DNA of 64,000 nucleotides. Source: WLMZ01 sp043753895 (lineage in GTDB: Bacteria; Actinomycetota; Acidimicrobiia; Acidimicrobiales; Ilumatobacteraceae). Below, piece after piece: positions 17,570-26,019 of this stretch. Position 1 is the first letter of the stretch. Each line of letters starts with the position of its first letter. The translations under genes and the position numbers were made by a program. The notes below the pieces were generated by a model that saw only the letters and a list, made by a program, of their open reading frames with translations, was not told the origin of the DNA and did no database searches. The stretch lies in assembly GCA_043753895.1 (NCBI GenBank), contig JAYUWK010000045.1, forward strand, positions 61,572-125,571, given 5' to 3'.

Positions 17570-18862
17570 TCAGATCCGCCCGTTGGCGCGCAGCTTGGCG
17601 ACGTTCGCGGGCATGGCCAGTACCTCGCGGTACTGATCGACGGTGAGTTTGGCGCAGTGGATCCAGCTCCAGCGCTCGACCACGCGCTGGCGACCGGCTG
17701 CACCGATACGGAGTCGCAGGTCAGGGTTCTCGAGTGCCAGACGGATCTGCGCAGCGAGGCCCTCGGCGTCGCCCGCCTTGCACTGGAACACGGTCTCGCC
17801 GTCTTTTCCGGTGACCTCGGGTAGCGCGCCACCATCGGTGGCCACGAGTGGCGTTCCGGTACACATCGCCTCGATCGCAGGCAGACTAAACCCCTCGTAC
17901 AGGCTGGGCACGACGGCGACCTCGGCCTCGGCGTACAGCTCGACGATGTGTTCGTCGGTGACCCCGCTGACGAAGTTGATGTACGGACGCAGGCCCAGAC
18001 GATCGATGAGGTCGGAGCTGTGTCCCTCGCGCGGTTTGCCGATGATCGTGAGGGTGACGTCGCGCTCGGTGCGCAGTTTCGCCATCGCCTCGAGCAGGTA
18101 GGACAATCCCTTCAACGCAACGTCGGCAGACGCCGTGGTGATCATTCGACCGGGAATGCGCGCGATGTTCGGCAATGCCTTGAACAGCTCGGGGTCGACG
18201 CCCACGGGGACGAGGCGCATGCGGTCGAAGCTCACGCCCATGTCGGCGTTGATGTCCTTGATGCTGTTCTCGCTGACGACCACGATGCGAGGCATGCGGC
18301 TCGCCACGCGACCTTGCATCTTCACGAAGCCGTACCAGCGCCCGACGCTGTGGCGCTTCCATCGCGACGCGGCATGGCTCATCTCGAGCTCGCGGTCCTT
18401 GGTGATGGGATGATGCAACGTGACGATTGTCGGGATGATCTTTTCGATTTGGAGGATGCTGTAGCCGAGGCACTGGTTGTCGTGGACGAGATCGAAATCG
18501 CGCACCCGCGTCTTGAGTTCCTTGAACGCGCGGGCGCTGAACGCAAGCGGCTCGCTGAACGTACCCGTGAGGTACTGCAGTGTTTCGAGGACGTCTTCTT
18601 TGCTCTTGAGCTCCCAATAGGCAGGGAGTCGACCCGGGTACATCTCGTTGAAGATGTCGAGGCTGGGCAGCTTGTGCAGGGGTACGCGCGGATCGAGAAT
18701 GGGGTAGGGCTGTCCGCCGAAGACCTCGATGTGGTGACCAAGATCGGCCAGTGCTTTGGTGAGATGACGCGTATAGACGCCTTGACCACCCACATGAGGC
18801 TTGCCCCGGTAGGTGAGATAGGCGATGCGCAGGGGCCCGTTCGGGTCCAAGGCGGTAGACAT
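17570..18862 (-). CDS. Glycosyltransferase family 4 (GT-B)
   Basis: A 430-residue retaining glycosyltransferase. The N-terminal acceptor domain has YRGKPHVGGQGVYTRHLTKAL, and the C-terminal donor domain has GVDPELF, TASADVALKGLSYLLEA, and the nucleotide-sugar motif SLYEGFSLPAIEAMCTGTPLVA with its conserved Glu pair. It is the first gene of a leftward three-gene unit. A -10-like TAGCGT lies 8 bases before the ATG. Donor and acceptor sugars cannot be read from sequence. Confidence 0.88.
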   Translation of the reverse strand: MSTALDPNGPLRIAYLTYRGKPHVGGQGVYTRHLTKALADLGHHIEVFGGQPYPILDPRVPLHKLPSLDIFNEMYPGRLPAYWELKSKEDVLETLQYLTGTFSEPLAFSARAFKELKTRVRDFDLVHDNQCLGYSILQIEKIIPTIVTLHHPITKDRELEMSHAASRWKRHSVGRWYGFVKMQGRVASRMPRIVVVSENSIKDINADMGVSFDRMRLVPVGVDPELFKALPNIARIPGRMITTASADVALKGLSYLLEAMAKLRTERDVTLTIIGKPREGHSSDLIDRLGLRPYINFVSGVTDEHIVELYAEAEVAVVPSLYEGFSLPAIEAMCTGTPLVATDGGALPEVTGKDGETVFQCKAGDAEGLAAQIRLALENPDLRLRIGAAGRQRVVERWSWIHCAKLTVDQYREVLAMPANVAKLRANGRI

Positions 18863-18870
18863 GGAAAACA

Positions 18871-18876
18871 ACGCTA
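18871..18876 (-). promoter_or_regulatory. -10 box for the GT4 gene
   Basis: TAGCGT on the minus strand ends 8 bases before the ATG at 18862. Confidence 0.5.
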
Positions 18877-19023
18877 TCGGTCGACGGTGAGCGTCCGGTA
18901 GACGGGAGGTCGGTTTTGCAGAACCGTCATATCGATGGAAGTGCTTTGGCAGTACATTCGTGCCCTCGAAGGCGCTGTTCTACTGCCAGTGACGATAAGA
19001 ACCGAGCAGCCGATGGCCGGTGA

Positions 19024-19824
19024 TCACGACCAGCGGAGCGTCATTGTTCGTTGCAATGTCTGGCCGGCTTCGAGGACATCTGGTCCGAGGCTGAAGGCGT
19101 CGGGTGGACCTGATTGCGGTTCCACACACGTGGCATGCGCTGGTTGGTCATAGACCACCCAATGGGCGCAGTCGCTGGCGACGGTGACGGTGACGGCGTC
19201 GTAGTGCAGTGCGATCGGAGCGAGAGGCTCGACGAAGCAGTCGTCCCACGGGCCGGGTGGCGGTGTCACGAGAGCACCTGTGGGGATGCCGTCGTGATCC
19301 CGAACGAACATCCGCTCGAAATGCAGGTCGGCTGAATTAGGTTTCACGAACCACGGATGCCAGCCGATGTGGGCGGGCATCGCCTGATCGCCGGCGGTGA
19401 CTGCGAGGACGCACTCGAGTTGGCCAGGGCTCAGCGTGATGCGCTGCGAGGCGAAACCACCGAAGGGCCATTGTGGACCGAAGTCGCAAGACAGCGAAGC
19501 GGTCACGTGCTGACCCTGATGATCCTCCACCAGGTCGAGGTGCCACGAGCGGTTGAAGACGGTGCCGTGGATCGAATGCGGGGCGAGGTTGATCGGCAGT
19601 GCATGGTTCGTGCCGCGGAACGTGAACTGTCCGCGACGGACACGGCCGGCCCATGGCGCCATGGGGTAGCACCCCCACGACATCGGGTCGGTTTCGCCCT
19701 CGGTGACGCCGGCGCGCTCGACCAGCACCTGTTGCGTACCAACATGTAGCGAGGCCAGCCGACCGCCGTCGTCGGGGCTGACGGTACAGCGGGTGTTGCC
19801 AGCGTATAGCTCGATCACAGCCAC
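19024..19824 (-). CDS. Aldose 1-epimerase (mutarotase) family protein
   Basis: A 266-residue galactose-mutarotase-fold protein that would interconvert anomers of an aldose. Visible family marks are GRLASLHVG, MAPWAGRVRRGQF, the first active-site His region HSIHGTVFNRSW, the second in PAHIGWHPWF, and the acidic CVEPQSGPPDAF near the end. The start is GTG at 19824 or 19818; longer readings run into dtd on the other strand. The 161 bases between it and the GT4 gene hold no credible gene. Confidence 0.8.
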   Translation of the reverse strand: MAVIELYAGNTRCTVSPDDGGRLASLHVGTQQVLVERAGVTEGETDPMSWGCYPMAPWAGRVRRGQFTFRGTNHALPINLAPHSIHGTVFNRSWHLDLVEDHQGQHVTASLSCDFGPQWPFGGFASQRITLSPGQLECVLAVTAGDQAMPAHIGWHPWFVKPNSADLHFERMFVRDHDGIPTGALVTPPPGPWDDCFVEPLAPIALHYDAVTVTVASDCAHWVVYDQPAHATCVEPQSGPPDAFSLGPDVLEAGQTLQRTMTLRWS

Positions 19825-19865
19825 GAGTCTGCCCGCGATCGATGTCGCGGTGCCATGATGACGTG

Positions 19866-20303
19866 ATGCGTGCGTTGGTCCAACGGGTCCGTGAGGCATC
19901 GGTGACGGTGCATGGAGAGGTCGTCGGTGCGATCGGTCCCGGGTTGTGTGTACTGGTGGGCGTGACCCACGACGACACCGCGGCGCAGGCGAAGAAGGCG
20001 GCCGACAAGATATGGAATCTCCGCATTATCGATGACGACGACGGTGTGATGAACCGGTCAGTTGCCGACACTGGTGGCGAGATACTGATCGTCAGCCAAT
20101 TCACGCTGTATGCCGACACCAACGGCGGTCGGCGCCCGAGCTACGTGGCCGCGGCGCGCCCCGAGCATGCCGAGCCACTGGTTGCCCACGTCGTTGATGA
20201 ACTTCGCCGTCTCGGGGCGACCGTGGCTACCGGTCGGTTCCGCACCGAGATGCAGGTGTCGCTGGTGAACGACGGTCCGGTGACAGTGTTGATCGAGCTC
20301 TAA
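19866..20303 (+). CDS. dtd: D-aminoacyl-tRNA deacylase
   Basis: A 145-residue DTD enzyme that hydrolyses D-amino acids wrongly attached to tRNA. The two family signatures are SQFTLYADTNGGRRPSY and the Gly-cisPro motif NDGPVT near the C-terminus, preceded by GRFRTEMQVSLVNDG. Length equals the usual 145. The start at MRALVQRV is the family start. It converges with lnt, and an 11-bp direct repeat (GATCGAGCTCT) spans the two gene ends. Confidence 0.95.
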   Translation: MRALVQRVREASVTVHGEVVGAIGPGLCVLVGVTHDDTAAQAKKAADKIWNLRIIDDDDGVMNRSVADTGGEILIVSQFTLYADTNGGRRPSYVAAARPEHAEPLVAHVVDELRRLGATVATGRFRTEMQVSLVNDGPVTVLIEL

Positions 20304-20315
20304 CTGTTCGAGTTC

Positions 20316-21863
20316 TCACTGATCGAGCTCTTGTCCGAGTGTTTGGGTGCGGCGCTTGGGTGGTCGCCAGCCCGACTGGACCAGCGCGATCACGAAAACG
20401 AGCGCGATCAATCCAACCCACGGCAGATCGCCGAGCGATACGTACCACGTGCGACCCGTGCGTAGCGCAACATCGTGGATGATCACCTTCTGTTCACTCA
20501 CGCTCGTTCGATCGATCACGTCGCCGTCGGGGGAAACGAATGCGGAAAAACCCGTCGGTGATGCCTGCACCAGCCAGCGCCCGGTCTCGATGGCGCGCAA
20601 TTTCGACGATGCCACCTGCTGGGTCTGTAGCACGGTCCACGTGTAGCTCGAGCCGTTGGTGGGGTTGATGATCATCTCTCCACCATGGCGAATACCGTCG
20701 CGGGCGCGTCCGGCGAAGAACACCTCCCACGAGATGACCACCGCGACACGGGTGCCGTCGGGCAGCGTCACAAATGCCGGACCCGTGCCCGCTACAGCGT
20801 TGCGAGGCACGAGATCGGTGGGCGCGCCTAGGGCTTCGAGCAGCCCTCGCATCGGCATGTACTCGCCGAAGGGTACGCGGCGAACCTTCTCGTAACGACT
20901 CACGATCTCACCCGAGGGCGAGACGACCGCATGCGCGTTGACGAAGTGATTGTCCTGAGTTTCTTCGGTGATGCCCACGGCGAACGGTGCATTCAGCCGC
21001 TTTGCTTCGGCGGCGACCTCTGCGAGTTCGGGGCTGCCGGAAAAGGAGTAGACGTCGATGACGTTCTCGGGCCATACGACCAGATCCACCTTGTCCGCAG
21101 GCTGGATTTTCTGTGTCGCGGCGAGGTGTCGGCTGAGTACGACGCCGGGTTCGGTGGAGATCGCACGCGTTCCCTGCGGCCCGCCGCCCTGCACGGCAGC
21201 GACGCGGAGTGATCGACCTGTGTCGTGACCGGTCGGTGCGACCGCCGCAACGGTGACGACGACAATGACGGCCGCCAAGGCGAGCACGCCGTGCGCAGCA
21301 CCGGATGCGTTCGGGCGCCGTCGCTTTGCGAATTGGGGAATCGCTGGTGACGGGCCGGCCAGCGCGAATCCGATTTGGAAGGTGATCCAGGTGAGCAGCA
21401 GGGGCCCGCCGACGCGAACGACACCTACCAGTGGGCCGCTGCTCTGGCTGATCGCCAAACTCGCAAGCGGTACTCCACCGAATGGGAAACAGAATCGAAG
21501 GGCCTCGACCAGCGTGTGCGCCGCTGGACGCCCGATGACCCGCCAATGCCCGCCCGGCGAGACCGTGGCGGCCAAGCCATGCAGTGCCGCGAACAACGCT
21601 GCAGCAAGCAGATAGCCGGGCGCTGAGAGGAACCACATCCAGACCATGCCGGGCAAGAGCCAACCGGCACCGAACAGCCAGCCGCACCGGAACCGTTGCT
21701 GCCGAGTCGGTGATTCGCCGAGCGCCGTCTCGAACATGATGATGCCCAACAGCGCGAGCGGCCAGAACCCCCACGGCGGGAGCGAGAGAGCCACCAAGCA
21801 CCCGCCGGCGAGTGAGACGACGCTGTGTTTTCTCGGCCGACGCGGCCTGCTGAAACGTGGCAT
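20316..21863 (-). CDS. lnt: Apolipoprotein N-acyltransferase-like protein, nucleophile Cys replaced by Ser
   Basis: A 515-residue membrane enzyme of the Lnt family, which N-acylates lipoproteins. Several N-terminal membrane helices precede a nitrilase-like domain (about 215-480), and one helix follows. Two of the triad residues are in place: Glu266 in VVWPENVID and Lys326 in RYEKVRRVPFGEY. The third position, normally the acyl-enzyme Cys (ICxE), reads ISWE with Ser378. INPTNGSSYTWT and RAIETGRWLVQ match the family. It lies 10 bases after a sortase gene at the end of the heme operon. Activity with Ser is uncertain. Confidence 0.8.
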   Translation of the reverse strand: MPRFSRPRRPRKHSVVSLAGGCLVALSLPPWGFWPLALLGIIMFETALGESPTRQQRFRCGWLFGAGWLLPGMVWMWFLSAPGYLLAAALFAALHGLAATVSPGGHWRVIGRPAAHTLVEALRFCFPFGGVPLASLAISQSSGPLVGVVRVGGPLLLTWITFQIGFALAGPSPAIPQFAKRRRPNASGAAHGVLALAAVIVVVTVAAVAPTGHDTGRSLRVAAVQGGGPQGTRAISTEPGVVLSRHLAATQKIQPADKVDLVVWPENVIDVYSFSGSPELAEVAAEAKRLNAPFAVGITEETQDNHFVNAHAVVSPSGEIVSRYEKVRRVPFGEYMPMRGLLEALGAPTDLVPRNAVAGTGPAFVTLPDGTRVAVVISWEVFFAGRARDGIRHGGEMIINPTNGSSYTWTVLQTQQVASSKLRAIETGRWLVQASPTGFSAFVSPDGDVIDRTSVSEQKVIIHDVALRTGRTWYVSLGDLPWVGLIALVFVIALVQSGWRPPKRRTQTLGQELDQ

Positions 21864-21873
21864 GCCTGTGCGG

Positions 21874-22530
21874 CTATGCCCCGGAATATACGAGATGAAC
21901 CACGATGCGCTCGCGGGTGGATCCGGGAGGGTTGCACGCAAAGAGCGTCGCGGTCTTTGACGAGGTCTGATTGATGATGTCGACCTGGGTTGGAAGCACG
22001 ATTTCGGTGGACACCACGTGATACGTGAACTGACCGTTCGGCATGGAAAAGATCACCTCGTCGCCGGGTGACAACGCATCGAGATGGCGAAATGGCTTCG
22101 AATGGCTGGTGCGGTGTCCGGCGATGACCACATTTCCGACCTCGCCGGGCATTGCGGTACCGGGCCAGTGGCCGGGGCCCTGATCAAGGGTCGTGAGGCG
22201 GATGCCTTCGAGCATCGTCATGCTCAAACCGATTGCGGGGATGGCAATGGTGCCGAGTGCGTTGCGGGCTTCTGCACCGCGAGTATCAGCTGGTGCTGAA
22301 CTGGGCCTGGGTAACGCTGCGCTCGGTACGACCACCGGCGCGACTGTGGTGGTTTCTTGCACCGTGGTCGTTGTTTCCGCAACAGTGGTCGGCGGGATCG
22401 TGGTGGGTGCCACGGTGGTGCTGGTTGTCGTGATGACCACGGCCACTTGGCTGAGGGAGGTGGTGCTGCCGCACGCGCTCAACAGCGAGGTGATCGCAGC
22501 GAGTGCACAGATCGGTCGCAGGAAACGCAC
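21874..22530 (-). CDS. Class E sortase
   Basis: A 218-residue transpeptidase of the sortase family that would join secreted proteins or pilins to the wall. The N-terminus has a hydrophobic stretch ending LLSACGS (lipobox-like), then a Thr-rich linker. The catalytic His is in VVIAGHRTSHSKPF, Cys in TLFACNPPGST and Arg in RERIVVHLVY. I choose GTG at 22530, 5 bases after the hemY stop, over a start that would lie inside hemY. No substrate with a sorting signal is seen nearby. Confidence 0.82.
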   Translation of the reverse strand: MRFLRPICALAAITSLLSACGSTTSLSQVAVVITTTSTTVAPTTIPPTTVAETTTTVQETTTVAPVVVPSAALPRPSSAPADTRGAEARNALGTIAIPAIGLSMTMLEGIRLTTLDQGPGHWPGTAMPGEVGNVVIAGHRTSHSKPFRHLDALSPGDEVIFSMPNGQFTYHVVSTEIVLPTQVDIINQTSSKTATLFACNPPGSTRERIVVHLVYSGA

Positions 22531-22535
22531 GGCGT

Positions 22536-23921
22536 TCAGTTTCGCACGTTCGCGAGGTATTTTGCCACCACGAGCGCCGTTGATTTTCCCTGTTGTATAC
22601 ACGCCGGGATTCCGATGCCGTGGTAGCTCGCGCCAGTGACGAACAGTCCGGCGGCATCACGGGCGAGCGCAGACTCGATCCCATCCACCCGCTTCGCGTG
22701 CCCCGGGCGGTACTGCGGGAATGCCATCGGCCACCGTCCGAGCCGGATCTCTGTGGGCTCGAGGTCGAAGCCCACGTGCTGGCTGACCTCGTCGAGCGCA
22801 GCCTTGGTGAGGGCATCGTCGCTCTCGTCGGTGACGTCTCGGCCGTCGCGGCCCAACGAGATGCGCAGGATCACGCCGCCGTCGGGCGTGGCCGGCTGCC
22901 AGTGCGCCCACTTGCTGCTCGCGAACGACGCTGCAGTGACCCACTGCTGAACGGGCTTGGGCACCAGATAGCCGCTCTTGTCGCGGAATTCGTGCGGCCA
23001 GTTGCCGCCCGGGAGCGCAACAGTGATCATCACCACGCCGGCGTGATCGAACGAGGCGAGCACACCGGCTGCGTCGCTGCTGAGGCCGGTGAGCAATGGT
23101 GCTGTGGTGCGCGCGGGCGTGGCCAGGACCACGGCATCGGCCGCGTGCCCATCGACCAACCAGCCTGCGCCTGATCGCTCGATCGCCGAGACCGGCTGAC
23201 CGGTGCGGATGGTGACCCCCGACGTACGCAGCGATTCGGCGAGGGCGTCGGTGAGCGTGGCCATGCCGGTGCGCGGACTGGCGAAAATTGGTCCCGTCGG
23301 AGGCGGCGCGTTGCGTCGGGCCCTGCGCGCGCCGAGCAACAAGCTGCGATTGTTGTTGGCGAGATCGAAGATTTGCGGCACGCCGGTGAGCGCGAACCGG
23401 TCGGTGTCTGCGGCGTAGATGCTGCCCACCAGTGGGTCGACCAGACGCTCGTGCACCTGTTTGCCGAAACGCTTGCGGATGAGCCGGCCCACTGAGTCGG
23501 CCCCGACACCGGTGGCCGGCAGGATCGGCTCGAGTGCGGCGCGGAACTTGGCGCTCCACGTGAGGAGATCGGTGCGGGCGAGTTTGGCGAGATCGGTGGG
23601 CACACCGAGCATGAGCCCTTCGGGAATGTTGTGCATGCCGTTCCACCACACGAATGCCGCGCCCACGGCGGGTGATGTGAGTTGCTCGGTGAGCCCGAGA
23701 TCAGCAACCAACTGCATCGCGCTGGGCACGCGCGTGAGGAACGCGTCGGCTCCCTCGTCGATGCCCTCGATGCCGGCGAAGGGCGACGACTTGATCTTGC
23801 CGCCGAGACGGTGGTCGCCCTCGAGGAGCGTGATTGTTGCGTCGGGCATCGCTTCATGCAGCCGATACGCCGTGGTGAGACCGGTGATGCCACCGCCGAC
23901 CACGACGATGGAAGCGCTCAC
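22536..23921 (-). CDS. hemY: Protoporphyrinogen/coproporphyrinogen III oxidase
   Basis: A 461-residue FAD enzyme of the HemY/CgoX family. In Gram-positive bacteria it oxidises coproporphyrinogen III to coproporphyrin III. The FAD-binding N-terminus is SIVVVGGGITGLTTAYRLHE and the C-terminal FAD motif is GLFVTGASYHGIGIPACIQQG. The GTG start overlaps the hemH stop (GTGA). The order hemE-hemH-hemY favours the coproporphyrin-dependent branch of heme synthesis, though a final HemQ is not in the window. Confidence 0.9.
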   Translation of the reverse strand: MSASIVVVGGGITGLTTAYRLHEAMPDATITLLEGDHRLGGKIKSSPFAGIEGIDEGADAFLTRVPSAMQLVADLGLTEQLTSPAVGAAFVWWNGMHNIPEGLMLGVPTDLAKLARTDLLTWSAKFRAALEPILPATGVGADSVGRLIRKRFGKQVHERLVDPLVGSIYAADTDRFALTGVPQIFDLANNNRSLLLGARRARRNAPPPTGPIFASPRTGMATLTDALAESLRTSGVTIRTGQPVSAIERSGAGWLVDGHAADAVVLATPARTTAPLLTGLSSDAAGVLASFDHAGVVMITVALPGGNWPHEFRDKSGYLVPKPVQQWVTAASFASSKWAHWQPATPDGGVILRISLGRDGRDVTDESDDALTKAALDEVSQHVGFDLEPTEIRLGRWPMAFPQYRPGHAKRVDGIESALARDAAGLFVTGASYHGIGIPACIQQGKSTALVVAKYLANVRN

Positions 23922-24862
23922 GAGCCGCTCTCGGTTGCCGCAGCAACGACGCGTGCAGCGAGTGCGCGCATGACGCCGGCGTCGTCGTTCACGCAGGCGG
24001 TGCGGTCGAATGCGAGGCCACACTTCGCGGCGTGGGCTTTCGCCTCGATGTCGAGGTCGTACAACACCTCGAGATGATCTGCCACGAAACCGCATGCGGA
24101 CACGAGCACCCCTGCGGCGTTCTCGCTCTCGCCGAGTTCGTCGATGACCGCAAGGATGTCGGGCCCGATCCATGGCTCGGGCGTACGTCCAGCCGACTGC
24201 CATGCGATTGCCCACTGGCTCCAGTGGGTCAGCCCGACCTTGGCTGCGACGGCAACAGCAGTGGCACGGAGTTCGTCGGGGTACGGATCGCCTGCGTCGA
24301 TGATGCGCTGGGGTAACGAATGCGCTGTGAACAAGACCTTGGTGTTGACGGGCATTGCATCGAGGCGCGTGCGCAGGTCGTCGGCGATGAAGTCGATGAA
24401 CGCAGGTTCCGTGGCCCAGCTGTTGATGGCCGACACGGCGATGCCGTGTGGCGCCGCAGCCGCACGGACGCGATCTTGATACTGCCCGATCGAGAAGCTG
24501 CTGTAGTGCGGAGCGAGCACCAGCCCGACGATGTGACGAACACCGATCGCCTCGAGGTCGTCGACGGCGGTCTCGATCATCGGCGCAGCGTGCTTGAGCC
24601 CGAGCGTGACCATGTATTCATCGGGCGCCAACTCGTTGAGGGCGCGTTGGAGGGCATCGCGCTGGCTCTCGGTGCGCTGCGCAAGCGGCGAGATGCCGCC
24701 GATGGCTGCATAGCGGTTGGTGAGGTCCTGCAGTTGCTCGTCGGTCGGTACCCGACCCCGGCGTATGTCGGTGTAGTAGGGCAGTATCTCCTCGGGGGTA
24801 CGCGGCGTGCCGTATGCCATGAGGAGCACAGCGGTGCGAGGTGCGTGGTCGGGAGTGCTCAT
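23918..24862 (-). CDS. hemH: Ferrochelatase
   Basis: A 314-residue ferrochelatase that inserts Fe(II) into a porphyrin, probably coproporphyrin III given the neighbours. Marks are AVLLMAYGTPRTPEEILPYY, the active His in LFTAHSLPQRIIDAGDPY and the Glu region GFVADHLEVLYDLDIEA. Its ATG overlaps the hemE stop by one base (TGATG type). Several Cys occur near the C-terminus, but I cannot assign a Fe-S cluster. Confidence 0.93.
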   Translation of the reverse strand: MSTPDHAPRTAVLLMAYGTPRTPEEILPYYTDIRRGRVPTDEQLQDLTNRYAAIGGISPLAQRTESQRDALQRALNELAPDEYMVTLGLKHAAPMIETAVDDLEAIGVRHIVGLVLAPHYSSFSIGQYQDRVRAAAAPHGIAVSAINSWATEPAFIDFIADDLRTRLDAMPVNTKVLFTAHSLPQRIIDAGDPYPDELRATAVAVAAKVGLTHWSQWAIAWQSAGRTPEPWIGPDILAVIDELGESENAAGVLVSACGFVADHLEVLYDLDIEAKAHAAKCGLAFDRTACVNDDAGVMRALAARVVAAATESGS

Positions 24863-25902
24863 CAGCGTTGCGTCCGTTCGTGTACGTAGGCCACGACATG
24901 TTCGAGCACGCCAGGATCGGTGTTGGGTTGCACGCCGTGACCAAGGTTGAAGATGTGCCCGGGGTGCCCGGCGTTGTCGGCGAGTACGTCATCGCATCCC
25001 GCCCGGGCGACGTGCCATCCGGCGAGCACCAACGCGGGGTCAAGGTTGCCCTGCACCACAGTGTTCGCGCCGAGCCGAGTGCGGGCATCGGCGATGCGCG
25101 TGCGCCAATCGAGGCCCATCACTGTGGCGCCCGCGGCGTACATCGGCTCGAGGATGTGATCGCAGCCGATGCCGAAGTGGATACCCGGCGCGCCGGGATG
25201 GCTGGCAGCGAGTTCGGCAAACACCTTCGCCGAATGTGGCATCGCGAAGCGTTGGTAGTCGATGCTGCTCAGCGCGCCCGCCCAGGAGTCGAACAGCTGG
25301 AACGCAGCGCCGCCTGCGTCGAGTTGGCTGCGGATCGAGGCGATCGCGTGATCAGCGAGGCGGTCCATCAACGCGTGCCAGGTGGCTTCATCGGTATGCA
25401 TGAGCGCCTTGGTGTGTTCGTACGTACGGCTCGGCCGACCCTCGATGAGATAGCTCGCAACGGTGAATGGTGCACCGGCAAAGGCCAACAACGGAACCGT
25501 GAGTTCTGCCGCGAGAATGCGACACGTCTCGATCACGTACGGGGTGTCGACCTCGGGCTCGAAAGGACGCACACGGGCAAGGTCGGCCACGCTGCGGAAC
25601 GGCACCGTGGCTACGGGACCGGTGCCCGGAGCGACGTCGATACCGAACCCGATGGCGTGCGCCGGCACGACGATGTCGCTGTACAACACTGCGGCATCGA
25701 CGCCATATCGCTGTACGGGTTGCAGGGTGATCTGCGCGGCCACGGCAGGGTTCGTGATGGCGTGCAGGATGCTGCCCTCGCCGCGAACGGCCTTGTATTC
25801 GGGCAGGCTGCGGCCGGCTTGGCGCATGAACCACACGGGTGTATGCGCTCCTGTTCGGCCATGAGCCGCATCGAGAAACGTGGTGTTCGAGGGGCGGGTC
25901 AT
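24862..25902 (-). CDS. hemE: Uroporphyrinogen decarboxylase
   Basis: A 346-residue UroD that decarboxylates uroporphyrinogen III to coproporphyrinogen III. The substrate loop PVWFMRQAGRSLPEY is canonical, as are VLYSDIVVPAHAIGFG, LLAFAGAPFTVASYLIEG and the late GIHFGIGCDHILEPM. It is the first gene of the leftward hemE-hemH-hemY-sortase-lnt run. The ATG is at 25902; a GTG one codon earlier (25905) sits exactly 6 bases from the -10 box and could be used on a leaderless message. Confidence 0.93.
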   Translation of the reverse strand: MTRPSNTTFLDAAHGRTGAHTPVWFMRQAGRSLPEYKAVRGEGSILHAITNPAVAAQITLQPVQRYGVDAAVLYSDIVVPAHAIGFGIDVAPGTGPVATVPFRSVADLARVRPFEPEVDTPYVIETCRILAAELTVPLLAFAGAPFTVASYLIEGRPSRTYEHTKALMHTDEATWHALMDRLADHAIASIRSQLDAGGAAFQLFDSWAGALSSIDYQRFAMPHSAKVFAELAASHPGAPGIHFGIGCDHILEPMYAAGATVMGLDWRTRIADARTRLGANTVVQGNLDPALVLAGWHVARAGCDDVLADNAGHPGHIFNLGHGVQPNTDPGVLEHVVAYVHERTQR

Positions 25903-25911
25903 CACCGTCGA

Positions 25912-25917
25912 ACGCTA
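25912..25917 (-). promoter_or_regulatory. -10 box for the hem operon
   Basis: TAGCGT on the minus strand ends 9 bases before the hemE ATG and 6 before the in-frame GTG. Confidence 0.5.
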
Positions 25918-25977
25918 TCGGTGAGTGTGCCTCGCCGCCCCACGCCCACGTACTCTCTGGCTCTGCGTCACATCGGA

Positions 25978-25983
25978 TAGCAT
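25978..25983 (+). promoter_or_regulatory. -10 box for the GntR regulator
   Basis: TAGCAT lies directly before the TTGCATGCAA palindrome, sharing one base with it. Transcription would start within or next to the palindrome. Confidence 0.4.
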
Positions 25984-25992
25984 TGCATGCAA
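25983..25992. promoter_or_regulatory. Perfect palindrome TTGCATGCAA, candidate autoregulatory operator
   Basis: A 10-bp perfect dyad placed over the predicted transcription start of the GntR gene. The same 10 bases recur at 28769-28778 over the E1-alpha promoter. Short palindromes are the usual targets of FCD-type GntR regulators. Confidence 0.6.
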
Positions 25993-26019
25993 ACTGGTGT
26001 ACGAAGGGAACGAATCGAG

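Noticed and set aside
18935..19153. 72-codon plus-strand open frame upstream of the GT4 gene
   Set aside because: It runs into the aldose epimerase gene on the other strand, with no ribosome site and no recognisable protein features.
20290..20332. GATCGAGCTCT direct repeat at the dtd/lnt convergent ends as an attachment site
   Set aside because: Only 11 bp, no integrase or mobile gene is nearby, and both copies are explained by coding of the two gene ends.
25987..26019. ATG 11 codons upstream as the GntR start
   Set aside because: It lies within the TTGCATGCAA palindrome and at the predicted transcription start; the ATG at 26020 has a purine-rich upstream sequence.
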